Below are positions 1-8,256 of a stretch of DNA of 64,000 nt, piece by piece (positions within the stretch are counted from its first letter, which is position 1; every line of letters starts with the position of its first letter). This DNA is from Rhodoplanes serenus. GTDB taxonomy: Bacteria; Pseudomonadota; Alphaproteobacteria; Rhizobiales; Xanthobacteraceae. The DNA is taken from assembly GCA_945897515.1 (NCBI GenBank), contig CAMDFO010000008.1, forward strand, positions 32,866 through 96,865, in the 5' to 3' direction. A program made the translations under genes and the position numbers. Under the pieces are notes generated by a model. That model was not told the origin of the DNA, ran no database searches, and worked only from the letters and a program-made list of their open reading frames with translations.

Positions 1-343
1 CGGCGATCAGCCATTGCGACTTCAGCGACTCTCCGACCACGTAGCGGATCTCGGCGCCGCTGAACGCGGCTTGCGCGCCGCCCGACGGGATAGGGATCAG
101 ATCGACGCTGCCGGCGAGCGCTGCGGTGACCAGCGCCCGGCCGGTGAGCGAGATGAAGCTCGCGTCGAGGCCTTCCTCCTTGTAGAAGCCCCGGTCCATC
201 GCGACGTAGCTCGGAATGTGAAAACCGTTTCCGCTCAGCACCTTGCCGATGGTGATCTTGGCCTGCTGGGCCTGTGCGGCGCCGAGTACAAGCGGGAACG
301 CCAGGACGATCGCCAGCAACCTGAGCGCGGATCGGATTCTCAT
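1..343 (-). CDS. ABC transporter substrate-binding protein, NMT1/SsuA-like (C-terminus outside window)
   Basis: The first 114 codons are present; the gene runs off the left edge. ATG at 343 follows a GGGAGGA ribosome-binding site. Residues 1-26 form a Sec signal peptide ending AQA. The mature part begins with KITIGKVLSG and continues with HIPSYVAMDRGFYKEEGLD, the typical opening of NMT1/TauA/SsuA periplasmic receptors. It lines up almost residue for residue with the next gene (386-1411), including the shared PIPSGGAQA and IRYVV segments, so the two are tandem duplicates. The ligand is unknown; family members bind sulfonates, thiamine precursors, nitrate or aromatic acids. No permease or ATPase gene is visible on this side. 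Confidence 0.85.
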   Translation of the reverse strand, partial: MRIRSALRLLAIVLAFPLVLGAAQAQQAKITIGKVLSGNGFHIPSYVAMDRGFYKEEGLDASFISLTGRALVTAALAGSVDLIPIPSGGAQAAFSGAEIRYVVGESLKSQWLIA

Positions 344-385
344 GTTGTCCTCCCATTGGGCGGTTTTGGACCGCCTTTGTTGTCG

Positions 386-1411
386 TCAGTTCGAAGGGTT
401 GTTGATCTTGGTCGGGACGTAGTTCATGTCCCGCAGCGTCGATTCCAACAGGTCGCGCGACAGGAACTGCTCCGGATCGGGCAGCGGCCGGTCGGCGGGC
501 CATTCCTTGGCGGCGACCAGATCGAGCCGGCGCGACTCGAACACTTCGCGGAACAGGTCCTTCGGCATTTCGACCCCGAACGAATTGTGCAGCTCGTCCC
601 AGATCAGGCCGGCCTGCTCGTCGGTCTGGATGCCGAGGTGTTCCTTGATGGTGGCGAGCGAGCCCGCCTTGTTGTCGCGGAAATAGATCACGCCCTTGGC
701 GAGGGCGCGAATGAATTTCCGGATCGCGTCCTGGTTCTTCTCGAAATACTCCTCCGGCACCCAGAACGATCCGCCGACCCGCGGCAGGTGATCGCCGGTG
801 CGCAGCACGATCTTCATCCCGCCCTGCACGGCGCGCACCGACTGCGGCGATGACACCATCGCGGCATGGATGTCGTTGTTGAGCAGCGCGGCGATACGCT
901 CGGGATCGCCCGGCAGCGAGAGCACCTTGTAGTCGCGGCCGACCTGCATCTTGAAGAAGCGCGCCAGCACGGTCACGCCCTCGTCGTAGTCGGCGGCGCC
1001 GGGGCGGGCGAAACCGATGGTCTTGCCTTTGAGGTCTTCGGGCTTGTTGAGCTCCGGACGCGCCACGATCACGTATTGGGGTTTCAGCGACTGGTTGACC
1101 ACGTAGCGGATCTTGGCGCCGCCCTTGAGCACCGCCTGCGCGCCGCCGGACGGGATCGGGACGAAGTTCAGATTGTTGGTGAGGCCGGCGCGAACCATCG
1201 CGGTGCCGCCCAGCACCATGAAGCGCGCGTCGAGGCCTTCGTCTTTGAAGAAGCCCTTGTCCATCGCGATGTAGGACGGGATATGCAGGCCGATGCCGCC
1301 GGTGATCTTGCCGATGGTGATGGCGGTCTGCGCCTGCGCGCTGGCGAACATGAGCGGGACGGCGAGAACGGCCGCCGCGGCGAGCGTAGCAAAGGGTCGG
1401 AGCATGGGCAT
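386..1411 (-). CDS. ABC transporter substrate-binding protein, NMT1/SsuA-like
   Basis: 341 residues, the usual length for the family. Signal peptide about residues 1-28 (cleavage after AQA), then TAITIGKITGG and a type II periplasmic-binding fold with GKTIGFARPGA (phosphate/sulfonate-type loop) around residue 130. A GGAGAG ribosome-binding site precedes ATG 1411; a second ATG lies two codons in. It is 42 bp upstream of its truncated paralogue at 1-343, in the same direction, so the two are probably co-transcribed. The role would be to deliver an unknown organic anion to an ABC importer whose other subunits are not in the window. The gap 1412-1723 holds the promoter region of the next gene and no coding sequence that I can support. 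Confidence 0.85.
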   Translation of the reverse strand: MPMLRPFATLAAAAVLAVPLMFASAQAQTAITIGKITGGIGLHIPSYIAMDKGFFKDEGLDARFMVLGGTAMVRAGLTNNLNFVPIPSGGAQAVLKGGAKIRYVVNQSLKPQYVIVARPELNKPEDLKGKTIGFARPGAADYDEGVTVLARFFKMQVGRDYKVLSLPGDPERIAALLNNDIHAAMVSSPQSVRAVQGGMKIVLRTGDHLPRVGGSFWVPEEYFEKNQDAIRKFIRALAKGVIYFRDNKAGSLATIKEHLGIQTDEQAGLIWDELHNSFGVEMPKDLFREVFESRRLDLVAAKEWPADRPLPDPEQFLSRDLLESTLRDMNYVPTKINNPSN

Positions 1412-1530
1412 GGCAACTCTCCATCCTTAATCATGAAGGCGATCGGAGCGGCGCCGGAGCGTTAATCTTATTCGTTCTGGGAGCCCTGAGAAGCGGCGTT
1501 ACAGCGCCTTGACATCGCCGGGACAGCCTC

Positions 1531-1555
1531 GGAACGGCGGCGTGTCCGTGGCGTT
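1531..1555 (+). promoter_or_regulatory. EcfG-type (general stress) promoter candidate for the SleB-like gene
   Basis: GGAAC at 1531-1535 and CGTT at 1552-1555 are separated by exactly 16 bases, the consensus for the alphaproteobacterial EcfG/SigT general stress sigma factor. It points toward the cell wall hydrolase, but the implied 5' leader would be about 160 nt, so this is the least certain of the four EcfG-like sites in the window. An AT-rich patch with TTAA at 1607-1610 and TTAAC at 1632-1636 lies between it and the gene. Confidence 0.4.
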
Positions 1556-1723
1556 TCGGCGCGCTTTCAGGACCGCGCATGCCCCGCGAACGCCGGTGGT
1601 GCATGGTTAAATTTACGTTTCGCGTTTTACCTTAACTTGAGCAAGTTGCCGACGACGCGCCGATTGCAGCTAAAGAGTGCCCCTTAAGAACCGAGCATTC
1701 ATCGGCATTTGAGGGGGCCTCTC

Positions 1724-2917
1724 GTGCACAACAACAAAGCCGTTCTTGACGAAGCTGTTCATTCGCTCAGCCGGAAAATCATCCGTTCGGTCGTTGGCAC
1801 CGTATGCGTTGTCAGCGGCGTCGGCGCGCTGAGCGCGGCGAACATGCTGGGCCCCAACGCGATCGCCGCGACATTCGCATCCTGGCGATCCGATGCTGCT
1901 CAGGTCGTCGAGCGTGCTCCGGTGCTGGCGAACGAAAGTGTGAAACGCACCCCGATTCCGGCGCCGGCCGAGAAGGTCGTTCCGTCGACTCAGCCGGTTG
2001 CGCGGCAGCGCACGATGATGGCCAGCTTCGCGCCGCCCGCCGAGGGCGTGCTGTCATTCGTGCCGCCGTCGTCGCCTTACATCACCGCGAGCGCCAAGCC
2101 CGCGATCGACGTTGCGCTGCTGAGCGCGCCGCTCGATGCCGGCAATCCGTCCGAGACGGACAGTCCGTTCGAAATGCCGAAGCCGGCTGAAGCGGCGAAG
2201 TCGTTCGAGGTGCCCGCGCCGGCAGAAATCTTCCGGCCGGTCGAGGCGTCTGCGCCGGCACAGGCGTTGACGCCGTTCGAAGTGACGAAGCCGGTCGAGG
2301 CCGCCCGGCCTATCGAAGCCGCCAAGCCGGTCGAAGCAGCGGCGCCGATCGAAGCGCCGGCGTTTGCCGAGGTGCGGGTCGTGTTGCCGCAGGGCGCCGA
2401 TGTCCCGCTGCCGTTGCCGCGGCCGCCGCTCACTCCCGCGCAGCAGCTCGGGCTGGAAGGCGCGGACCGCGTCAAGCACGAAAAGTGCCTGGCGCAGGCG
2501 GTGTATTTCGAGGCGCGCAACGAACCGGTGCGCGGCCAGGTCGCCGTCGCGCAGGTGGTGATGAACCGCGTGTTCTCGCCTTATTATCCGAAGGACGTGT
2601 GCTCGGTGGTCTACCAGAACGCGCACCGGCTGCTGTCCTGCCAGTTCACCTTCGCTTGCGACGGACAGCCGGAGTCGATCCGCGAACGCGGCGCCTGGGC
2701 GCGCGCGCAACGCATCGCCAAGCAGACACTGGACGCGCAGCTCTGGCTCCCCGAGGTCGCCAAGTCGACGCACTATCACGCGACTTACGTCCGCCCGAAC
2801 TGGGTTCGCGAGATGAAGGTGATGGCCAAGCATGGGCTGCACGTCTTCTATCGTCCGCATCGCTGGGGCGACGGCGCCGATGAGCCGGGCTGGGTGCGGC
2901 TCTCGGCCAAGCGATAA
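1724..2917 (+). CDS. SleB-family cell wall hydrolase with a Pro/Ala/Glu-rich repeat linker
   Basis: 397 residues from GTG 1724, chosen because GAGGGGG lies 7-8 bases upstream; a TTG at 1709 has no such site. Residues about 20-45 are a hydrophobic signal/anchor. Residues about 150-225 are a degenerate heptad-like repeat (KPxEAA, PVEAA, PIEA units), a probable flexible or wall-spanning linker. The C-terminal 140 residues are a Hydrolase_2/SleB domain: CLAQAVYFEARNEP carries the conserved Glu, followed by VAQVVMNRV and a CQFTFACDG segment. The family cleaves peptidoglycan (lytic transglycosylase type in spores; in Hyphomicrobiales probably wall remodelling). It stands alone, is followed by a strong terminator, and may be stress induced through the upstream GGAAC-N16-CGTT site. 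Confidence 0.85.
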   Translation: MHNNKAVLDEAVHSLSRKIIRSVVGTVCVVSGVGALSAANMLGPNAIAATFASWRSDAAQVVERAPVLANESVKRTPIPAPAEKVVPSTQPVARQRTMMASFAPPAEGVLSFVPPSSPYITASAKPAIDVALLSAPLDAGNPSETDSPFEMPKPAEAAKSFEVPAPAEIFRPVEASAPAQALTPFEVTKPVEAARPIEAAKPVEAAAPIEAPAFAEVRVVLPQGADVPLPLPRPPLTPAQQLGLEGADRVKHEKCLAQAVYFEARNEPVRGQVAVAQVVMNRVFSPYYPKDVCSVVYQNAHRLLSCQFTFACDGQPESIRERGAWARAQRIAKQTLDAQLWLPEVAKSTHYHATYVRPNWVREMKVMAKHGLHVFYRPHRWGDGADEPGWVRLSAKR

Positions 2918-2948
2918 AGCCCTAGGCCACAATCATTCGATCGGTTGC

Positions 2949-2988
2949 GCGGCGGCTTGACGTTTCGTCAGCCGCCGCAAACTTTTTC
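2949..2988 (+). terminator. Rho-independent terminator of the SleB-like gene
   Basis: GC-rich arms 2949-2961 and 2967-2978 (GCGGCGGCT / AGCCGCCGC core) close on a GTTTC loop and are followed by a T run at 2983-2987. Confidence 0.85.
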
Positions 2989-3130
2989 CCGGCAACGCAT
3001 CGGGCACCTCGTATGCGCCCGCAGCATGGACGCATCGCTGGCACCGGCCGGCGTTCTGGACTATGGCTTCCACGTCGCCCGCCGCACGCCGCTCCCATCG
3101 GCATTCGCGGTCCCCTGATCTCGCCCCGAG

Positions 3131-3898
3131 ATGCGCATGGATTTTCTGGGAACTCCGGACATGGGCCCGCTCATGTTCGCCGGTCTGACCGCGGCGGCGT
3201 TCGCTGCGGCCTTCATCGGCACCTACACGGCGGCGGCCGGCGGCGTGGTGCTGCTCGGAATCATGGCGATGGCGATGCCGCCGGCCGTGCTGATCCCGAT
3301 TCACACGGTGGTGATGCTCGGCTCCGGCATCACCCGCTCGATCATCATGTGGCGCCACGTCATGCGCTCCATCGTGCTGCCGTTCACGATCGGGGCGGCA
3401 GTCGGAGCCGCGGCGGGCGCCAAGATATTCGTTTCCCTGCCGACGTCGTGGCTGCAGTTCATGCTCGGCGCCTTCATCCTGACGGTGACCTGGATGCCGC
3501 AGCTCGGACGCATCGGCGCCGAACGCGGACGCTTCGCGTTCCTTGGCTTCGGCGCCACCTTTCTCGGCGTCTTCGTCAGCGCGACCGGCAGCCTGCTCGG
3601 CCCGTTCGTCGCAAGCGCCGCGCCAAACCGATACGCCATGGTGGCGACGACGGGCGCGTTGATGGTGATCGTGCACATCGCCAAGATGGTGGCTTTCACG
3701 TTCATCGGCTTTGCGATTGCGAGCTTCATTCCCTTGATGGCAGCGATGATCGCGGCAGGCGCGGTCGGCAACTGGCTCGGCGAGATGGCGCTGCACCACA
3801 CCTCGGAGCGGCGCTTCCGCCTGGTGTTCCAACTGGTCCTTACGGCGATCGGCCTGCGCCTGCTGTGGGGCGCGGCGCGCGACGCCGGGTGGTTCTAA
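3131..3898 (+). CDS. TSUP (TauE/SafE) family membrane permease
   Basis: 255 residues, almost entirely hydrophobic, with about seven or eight transmembrane helices in two halves. The first helix pair carries FIGTYTAAAGG, matching the glycine-rich signature of sulfite-exporter-like TSUP proteins, and the second half repeats a similar motif (FVSATGSLLGPF). Family members move sulfite, sulfoacetate, taurine-derived or other organic anions across the inner membrane; the substrate cannot be read from sequence. ATG 3131 and ATG 3137 are both possible starts; neither has a strong ribosome-binding site. Flanked upstream by a terminator and downstream by a convergent gene, so it is monocistronic. Confidence 0.8.
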   Translation: MRMDFLGTPDMGPLMFAGLTAAAFAAAFIGTYTAAAGGVVLLGIMAMAMPPAVLIPIHTVVMLGSGITRSIIMWRHVMRSIVLPFTIGAAVGAAAGAKIFVSLPTSWLQFMLGAFILTVTWMPQLGRIGAERGRFAFLGFGATFLGVFVSATGSLLGPFVASAAPNRYAMVATTGALMVIVHIAKMVAFTFIGFAIASFIPLMAAMIAAGAVGNWLGEMALHHTSERRFRLVFQLVLTAIGLRLLWGAARDAGWF

Positions 3899-3934
3899 AA
3901 GCGATTGATTTTGGTTGAAGCTGCCGCGTGAACG

Positions 3935-4393
3935 CTACCAGCGCCGGCGATAACCGCGATAACCCCAGTGGCCGCGATAGCCGTAATAACCGTAGGGCCG
4001 GTAACGGTAGGGGTAATAGCCGTAGTAGACCGGACCGCCGACATAGACCGGCGGGTCGGCGACGCCGACCTCATCGTCCAGATAGGCCCCGGGCGCTGAA
4101 ACTGGCGCGCGGCGAACTGCGGCGGCGCGGCCCGGCACCCGGCCGCTGGTGTCGAGCGCGGTTGCGATCGCGAAGCCGGTCTTGCCTTGCCAGATGACCT
4201 CGCACCATCCGTTGATGCAATTGTTGGCGTCGACCAGAGCCGAGCCGGGGATCTTGGTGACGATCTCGTAGCCGGTGCCCGGTCCGGACCGCAGGTTCAC
4301 GGTCGAGGCGACATAGGCCGGCGCCGCGGCAGCCGATACGGCCGACACGACGATGAACGCAGCCGCGCTCAGCATGAGAGGTGTCGAAGTCAT
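3935..4393 (-). CDS. Secreted bacterial SH3-domain protein with Tyr/Gly/Arg-rich tail
   Basis: 152 residues. Signal peptide 1-23 (ends SAAAA), then one bacterial SH3 (SH3_3) domain about residues 26-85 with the diagnostic VNLRSGPGTGYE and WCEV...GKTGF motifs. The last 40 residues are a low-complexity tail of Tyr, Pro, Gly and Arg (GGPVYYGYYPY, YYGYRGHWG). SH3_3 domains usually bind peptidoglycan or cell-surface ligands. The basic, aromatic tail is common in small Hyphomicrobiales envelope proteins. No operon partner: the downstream neighbour is convergent. Confidence 0.8.
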   Translation of the reverse strand: MTSTPLMLSAAAFIVVSAVSAAAAPAYVASTVNLRSGPGTGYEIVTKIPGSALVDANNCINGWCEVIWQGKTGFAIATALDTSGRVPGRAAAVRRAPVSAPGAYLDDEVGVADPPVYVGGPVYYGYYPYRYRPYGYYGYRGHWGYRGYRRRW

Positions 4394-4478
4394 GGCGTTC
4401 CCTCCAGTCGGTGTCGATCCGCTGCGAGGATTTTACCCGATTGCGGCCAGTGTGGGGCGATGGAGTCGGCTTGAAGCC

Positions 4479-4778
4479 CTAAAACCCCTTGACCGCCTCG
4501 CGCACGTGCTCGACCTCGGCCGGCTGGGCGAAGCAATGCGCGACCAGCTTGCGCCATTCCTGGAAATCGGCCGAGCCGCGGAAATCGACGGTGTGGTCCT
4601 CCACCGTGTCCCAGGTCACGAACAGCCGGTAGCGGCCGGGCTTCTCGAGCGAGCGCTGCAGGTTCATCGCGGTGCAGCCCTTGGCGCGCTTGAACAGCGG
4701 CGCGGCCTTGGCGACACCGGCCTCGAATTCGGCCTCCAGTCCGGGCTTGATTTCGATCTGTGCGATTTCGACGACCAT
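4479..4778 (-). CDS. Antibiotic biosynthesis monooxygenase (ABM) domain protein
   Basis: 99 residues forming a single dimeric alpha/beta-barrel (ABM) domain. It opens with VVEIAQIEIKPG, then has RAKGCTAMNLQRS and FVTWDTVEDHTVDFRGS, the usual order of strand, helix and the W-x-D/H-HxxFR strand pair. Family members are cofactor-less quinone-forming monooxygenases or haem-degrading enzymes, and many are simply small stress proteins. It lies just downstream of the sigma/anti-sigma pair on the same strand, with a 52 bp gap to the anti-sigma gene end, so it could be read through from that operon's other side only by convergent reading of the array; linkage is not proven. Confidence 0.75.
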   Translation of the reverse strand: MVVEIAQIEIKPGLEAEFEAGVAKAAPLFKRAKGCTAMNLQRSLEKPGRYRLFVTWDTVEDHTVDFRGSADFQEWRKLVAHCFAQPAEVEHVREAVKGF

Positions 4779-4830
4779 GTGCTGTCCTGTTGGTGCGGTT
4801 GCGATCCGCGTGCAGGCTACAACATTGCGG

Positions 4831-5547
4831 TCACAGTGCCACCGCGGTGTTGCCCTTGAACAGGATCGGGCCGGTCGGCCGGCCGGTCGGCGATCCGGTG
4901 GCGGGTTCGAGCGTGATCTCGAACAACTGGTTGGGACCGGGCGCCGGCAAATCCTTGAGCTGCAGCGACAGGGTGCGCGCGCGGTCCATCAGGCCGATCG
5001 ACACCGGACCGCGCTCGCGGCTCGGCAGCGTCCACACTTCCAGCGCGCGGCCCTGCGGCACGTTGATCTCGGTTAGCGGAAGCAGCACGACGCGGCCGTC
5101 GGCGAAGGCGTGCACAACGGCGCCCGCGCGATCTCCATCCAGGAGCACCGCCACCAGCTTGGGTTGCTGGCGCGCCTCGCGGATTGCGACGCCCAGGCCG
5201 ATGGCGAGTCCCAGCACGGCGACCGAAGCGCCGAGCGCCGCGGTGCGCAGCGCGGGAATGCTGTTCCACCAGCGCGCCAAGACACGTGCCGGGACGTTGG
5301 TGCGCTCTGCACGCGGCGGCAAAGGCCCCGTCACCACCGCCTCGATGCGGCGCCACAGCGCATCGCCCGCCGGCAGCGGCTGCGATGTGTCGTCGAATTC
5401 GGCAAAGCGCGCGCGCCAGCGCTCGACCTCGCGCGCGAACGCGGCATCGGAGGCGAGCCTTCGTTCGGCTTCCACCTTCTCGTCACCTTCAAGCAGGCCG
5501 AGCACATATTCGGCGGCCAACGGGCGTTCGTCGTGGGTCGGCGTCAT
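4831..5547 (-). CDS. RskA-like anti-sigma factor
   Basis: 238 residues from ATG 5547, whose ATGA overlaps the stop of the sigma factor gene: translational coupling fixes this start. Residues 1-60 are the cytoplasmic sigma-binding part (AAEYVLGLLEGDE..., an anti-sigma zinc-less helix bundle), one transmembrane helix lies at about 99-122, and residues 126-238 are a periplasmic RskA-type domain (VAVLLDGDRAGAVVHAF, LEVWTLPS, LFEITLEPATGSPTG). The family holds a group ECF19/SigK-like sigma factor at the membrane and releases it on a periplasmic, often redox, signal through proteolysis. No CxxC redox pair is visible in the periplasmic part. Confidence 0.9.
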   Translation of the reverse strand: MTPTHDERPLAAEYVLGLLEGDEKVEAERRLASDAAFAREVERWRARFAEFDDTSQPLPAGDALWRRIEAVVTGPLPPRAERTNVPARVLARWWNSIPALRTAALGASVAVLGLAIGLGVAIREARQQPKLVAVLLDGDRAGAVVHAFADGRVVLLPLTEINVPQGRALEVWTLPSRERGPVSIGLMDRARTLSLQLKDLPAPGPNQLFEITLEPATGSPTGRPTGPILFKGNTAVAL

Positions 5548-6098
5548 CCCATGCACTCCTGCAACGAGATCAGACTCCGTCGCACCCAGCTTTTGACCGT
5601 GCCGAGCGGCACGCCGAGCCGGCCGGCCAGCTCGCCGTGGCTGAGCCCATGCACATAGGCCAGGATCACCACGGAACGGCGCTGCCCTTCGAGTTGCTCC
5701 AGGCAGCGCCGCAGCGCGCTGGATTCCGGAAGCTGCGATAGCGCGCTCTCGGTCATCGGCGCCGCCGCTTCGAGCTTGTCGTCGTCCGAGACGAAGCGGC
5801 CTTCGTCGCGCAGGATGCTGAGCGCGCAATTGCGAAGGATGGCGTAGAGCCAGGTTCGCGCCGCGCCCTTCTGCGGATCGAACGAGCGCGCCGCCCGCCA
5901 CACCCGCATGAAGGTGTCCTGCACCGCTTCCTCGGCCAGGTCCTGGCGCCGCAGCATGCGCCGCGCCACGCCCACCATGCGTCCGGCCTCGATGTCGTAG
6001 ACGACGCGCAGCGCGGATCGGTCGCCGGAGGCGCAGCGGGCGAGCGCTGCGGCGAGTTGCGCTTCGATGGCGCCGTCTTTGGTCGAGGCCGTTGTCAT
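5544..6098 (-). CDS. ECF sigma factor, SigK-like
   Basis: 184 residues. Region 2 about residues 28-92 (DLAEEAVQDTFMRVWRAARSFDP and TWLYAILRNCALSILR, the -10 recognition and core-binding helices), region 4 about 125-180 (LAYVHGLSHGELAGRLGVPLGTVKSWVRRSL, the -35 recognition helix-turn-helix). Gene order sigma then RskA-like anti-sigma with a 4-base overlap is the SigK-RskA arrangement. Upstream, on its own strand, GCATCC (6180-6185) and GGTAT (6159-6163) are 16 bases apart; the same pair occurs facing the divergent DUF4394 gene, which points to autoregulation and a shared regulon. Confidence 0.9.
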   Translation of the reverse strand: MTTASTKDGAIEAQLAAALARCASGDRSALRVVYDIEAGRMVGVARRMLRRQDLAEEAVQDTFMRVWRAARSFDPQKGAARTWLYAILRNCALSILRDEGRFVSDDDKLEAAAPMTESALSQLPESSALRRCLEQLEGQRRSVVILAYVHGLSHGELAGRLGVPLGTVKSWVRRSLISLQECMG

Positions 6099-6158
6099 CG
6101 GGAACCGCGGTTGCCGCCCAGCTCGGGGAAAATCCCGAAGCGGGCCGATCTGTCCCCT

Positions 6159-6185
6159 ATACCGGGCTGCATCGCATTTGGATGC
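6159..6185 (-). promoter_or_regulatory. Candidate ECF (SigK-like) promoter for the sigma/anti-sigma operon
   Basis: Read on the minus strand: GCATCC, 16 bases, GGTAT, ending 60 bases before the sigma factor start. CATCC-type -35 boxes are known for the SigK group. The identical pair on the other strand at 6220-6247 supports it. Confidence 0.55.
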
Positions 6186-6219
6186 ACCCCGTTCTCACAT
6201 TTTCTTGACCGTGGCGGCC

Positions 6220-6247
6220 GCATCCAGACCGCGTCCTCCCCCGGTAT
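6220..6247 (+). promoter_or_regulatory. Candidate ECF (SigK-like) promoter for the DUF4394 gene
   Basis: GCATCC at 6220-6225, 17 bases, GGTAT at 6243-6247, 49 bases before the ATG. It mirrors the motif of the divergent sigma factor gene, so both may respond to the same sigma factor. Confidence 0.55.
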
Positions 6248-6296
6248 CCCGCCTGTGATCGCAAACGGGCGACGCGAACTCATTAGGGAGACTGTC

Positions 6297-7076
6297 ATGA
6301 CATTGCGTTCCATTCTCGCCGCTTCCGCGGCGCTTCTGCTCACCGCCGCAGCCGCGCAGGCCGCGCAGGTTGCAGCCCTGGTCGGCGACAACACCATCGC
6401 CATCGTCGACACCTCCGCCAAGAAGGTGGTGAAGAGCTGGAACATTACGGGCGCCAGCGGGAAGATCGCCGGCATCGACGTGCGTCCGGCCGACGGCATG
6501 CTGTATGCGCTGACCGCCGACGGAAACCTCTACACGGTCGACACCGCGACGGGGAAGGCGACGATGAAGTCGAAGCTCGAAACCATGCTGCCGGCCGGCA
6601 CCTGGGCCACGGTGGACTTCAACCCGGCGGCAGACCGCCTGCGGGTGATTGGCAGCGACGGCACCAGCCTCCGCGTCAACGTCGACGACGGCAAGGTCAC
6701 CAAGGACGGCTCGCTGAAATTCGCCGATGGCGACGCCGCCAAGGGCAAGACCCCGAAGGTCGTCGCCGGCGCCTACTCCAACTCGGTGAAGGGCACCAAG
6801 GAAACCGCGCTCTACGACATCGACTCCACGACCGGCGCGCTGGTGAAGCAGGCCCCGCCGAACGACGGCATCCTCAACACCATCGGCATGCTTGGCGTGA
6901 AGGTGGACGTGGTTGCATTCGACATCTGGTCGGACGGCACCAAGAACGAGGCGTGGCTGATGGCGGCCGACGGCCTGCACAGCGTCGACCTCGCCACCGG
7001 CAAGGCCGGCCCGGCGATCAAGATCGACGGCGTCAAAGGCCAGGTCCGCGACATCGCCATCCTGCCCGGGATGTAA
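6297..7076 (+). CDS. Secreted DUF4394 protein (beta-propeller-like)
   Basis: 259 residues from ATG 6297, which has AGGGAG six bases upstream and begins a clear signal peptide (residues 1-22, ending AQA). The mature part matches DUF4394: short repeated beta blades of the type IAGIDVRPADGMLYALTADGNLYTVD, TWATVDFNPAADRLRVIGSDG and ALYDIDSTTGAL. The molecular role of DUF4394 is unknown; it resembles secreted beta-propeller scaffolds. Its position opposite the SigK-like operon, with a shared promoter motif, makes it the best candidate target of that sigma factor. The gap to the next gene (7077-7258) shows nothing recognisable. Confidence 0.8.
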   Translation: MTLRSILAASAALLLTAAAAQAAQVAALVGDNTIAIVDTSAKKVVKSWNITGASGKIAGIDVRPADGMLYALTADGNLYTVDTATGKATMKSKLETMLPAGTWATVDFNPAADRLRVIGSDGTSLRVNVDDGKVTKDGSLKFADGDAAKGKTPKVVAGAYSNSVKGTKETALYDIDSTTGALVKQAPPNDGILNTIGMLGVKVDVVAFDIWSDGTKNEAWLMAADGLHSVDLATGKAGPAIKIDGVKGQVRDIAILPGM

Positions 7077-7258
7077 GGCTCCCCCGACGATGCGGTCCGT
7101 GTGTTATGGCCCGGCATCGGCACCGGCGCGCGTCAGGCCCCCGCCTGGCGCGCGTCGGCGTTTCCGCCGTCCCCAGCGCGAACGGGGCCACCATGGTTCC
7201 GACGCATTGGGTTATATTCTGGCAAGCGGGATTCGTCGTCCAGGCCGGAGATAGCGAC

Positions 7259-8239
7259 ATGAAGCGCGTCCTGACCGCCGGTCTCTTCGCGCTGATCGGG
7301 ATCGCGTCGGCCTTCGCGCAGACGTCCACAGGCCAGACTTCGGCTGGCCAGGAGATTTGGACGGAACGGCCCTACGATCCGCCCATCGGCAGCCGCTGGA
7401 TCGTTCAGGTCGAATCCGATTCCGAGGAGAAGCGTCAGGACGGCGCGCGCACCATCCAGGTCCGCTCGAAGTCCGAATTCACGGTCGACGAGAAGCTTCC
7501 GACCGGCTTTCGCATTTCCTACGTCAACCGCGAGCTCAATGTGGAGGGTACGGCGCCGGCGGTCGCGCTCCTCGGGCCGGCCTTCGCGGGCATGAAGGAC
7601 ATCGTCGTGCGCGCCACCACCGACAAAACGGGAAAGCCGGTCGAGGTCGACAACATCGGCGAGGTGCAGGCGGTGATGCGGACCGTGATCGAGCGCACGG
7701 TCGGCGCCTTCAAGGATAAGCCCCAGCTTGCCGACGTGCTGCAACGGCTCATGACCGGCATGCTGATCGTCGATGGCAAGCAGGCGGCCCTGGCCTATCT
7801 GGAGGAACTGCCGCAACTCTCCCTGGGCCAGAGCACCGGGCTGAAACCGGGCGAGGAGCGCCGCGAAACCGAGGAAGCGCCGAGCCCGCTCGGCGGCTTG
7901 CCGATCAAGTCGAACACCACGCTTCGCATCGACAACGCTGACGCGCAGACCGGCAAGGTCCGTCTGGTGCGCACCCGCAGCCTCGATCCTGAGGCGGTCC
8001 GCGGCCTTGCGCTCAACATCGTGCGCCAGATGGGTGTGGCGGTGGACAAGCCGATGCCACCCGAGGTTTTCGAGGTGATGAAGGCGATGCAATTCTCGAT
8101 CGACAACCGCCTGGAAATCAACGTCGAGGACGGCATCACGCGCGCGTTGCGGGAGCAGACCACGACCACGGTGAACGCCGTGGGGCACGCCTACACCAAA
8201 CACGAGCGCAAACAGGTGACGGTGTCGCCCGCGCTTTGA
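7259..8239 (+). CDS. Secreted protein of unknown function (paralogue of 8802-9749)
   Basis: 326 residues. ATG 7259 follows CCGGAG and opens a signal peptide (1-21, ending AFAQ). I recognise no named domain. The mature part is soluble, mixed alpha/beta, with WxVQVESxSEE near the N-terminus, a long helical centre, and a C-terminal strand ending with KHERKQVTVSPA. It shares collinear motifs with 8802-9749 along its whole length: GSRWxVQVES, PxLxLGQxTGLxPGE, RxxDPEAV and KRERKxVTVSPA. It carries an extra TSTGQTSAGQ stretch after the signal peptide. The function is unknown; an envelope or periplasmic location is inferred from the signal peptide. Confidence 0.75.
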   Translation: MKRVLTAGLFALIGIASAFAQTSTGQTSAGQEIWTERPYDPPIGSRWIVQVESDSEEKRQDGARTIQVRSKSEFTVDEKLPTGFRISYVNRELNVEGTAPAVALLGPAFAGMKDIVVRATTDKTGKPVEVDNIGEVQAVMRTVIERTVGAFKDKPQLADVLQRLMTGMLIVDGKQAALAYLEELPQLSLGQSTGLKPGEERRETEEAPSPLGGLPIKSNTTLRIDNADAQTGKVRLVRTRSLDPEAVRGLALNIVRQMGVAVDKPMPPEVFEVMKAMQFSIDNRLEINVEDGITRALREQTTTTVNAVGHAYTKHERKQVTVSPAL

Positions 8240-8256
8240 GCGCCGAGACCCCGGCC

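Noticed and set aside
6100..6125. GGGAAC at 6100-6105 as an EcfG promoter for the DUF4394 gene
   Set aside because: No CGTT occurs 16 or 17 bases downstream; the GCATCC-N17-GGTAT pair is a better fit.
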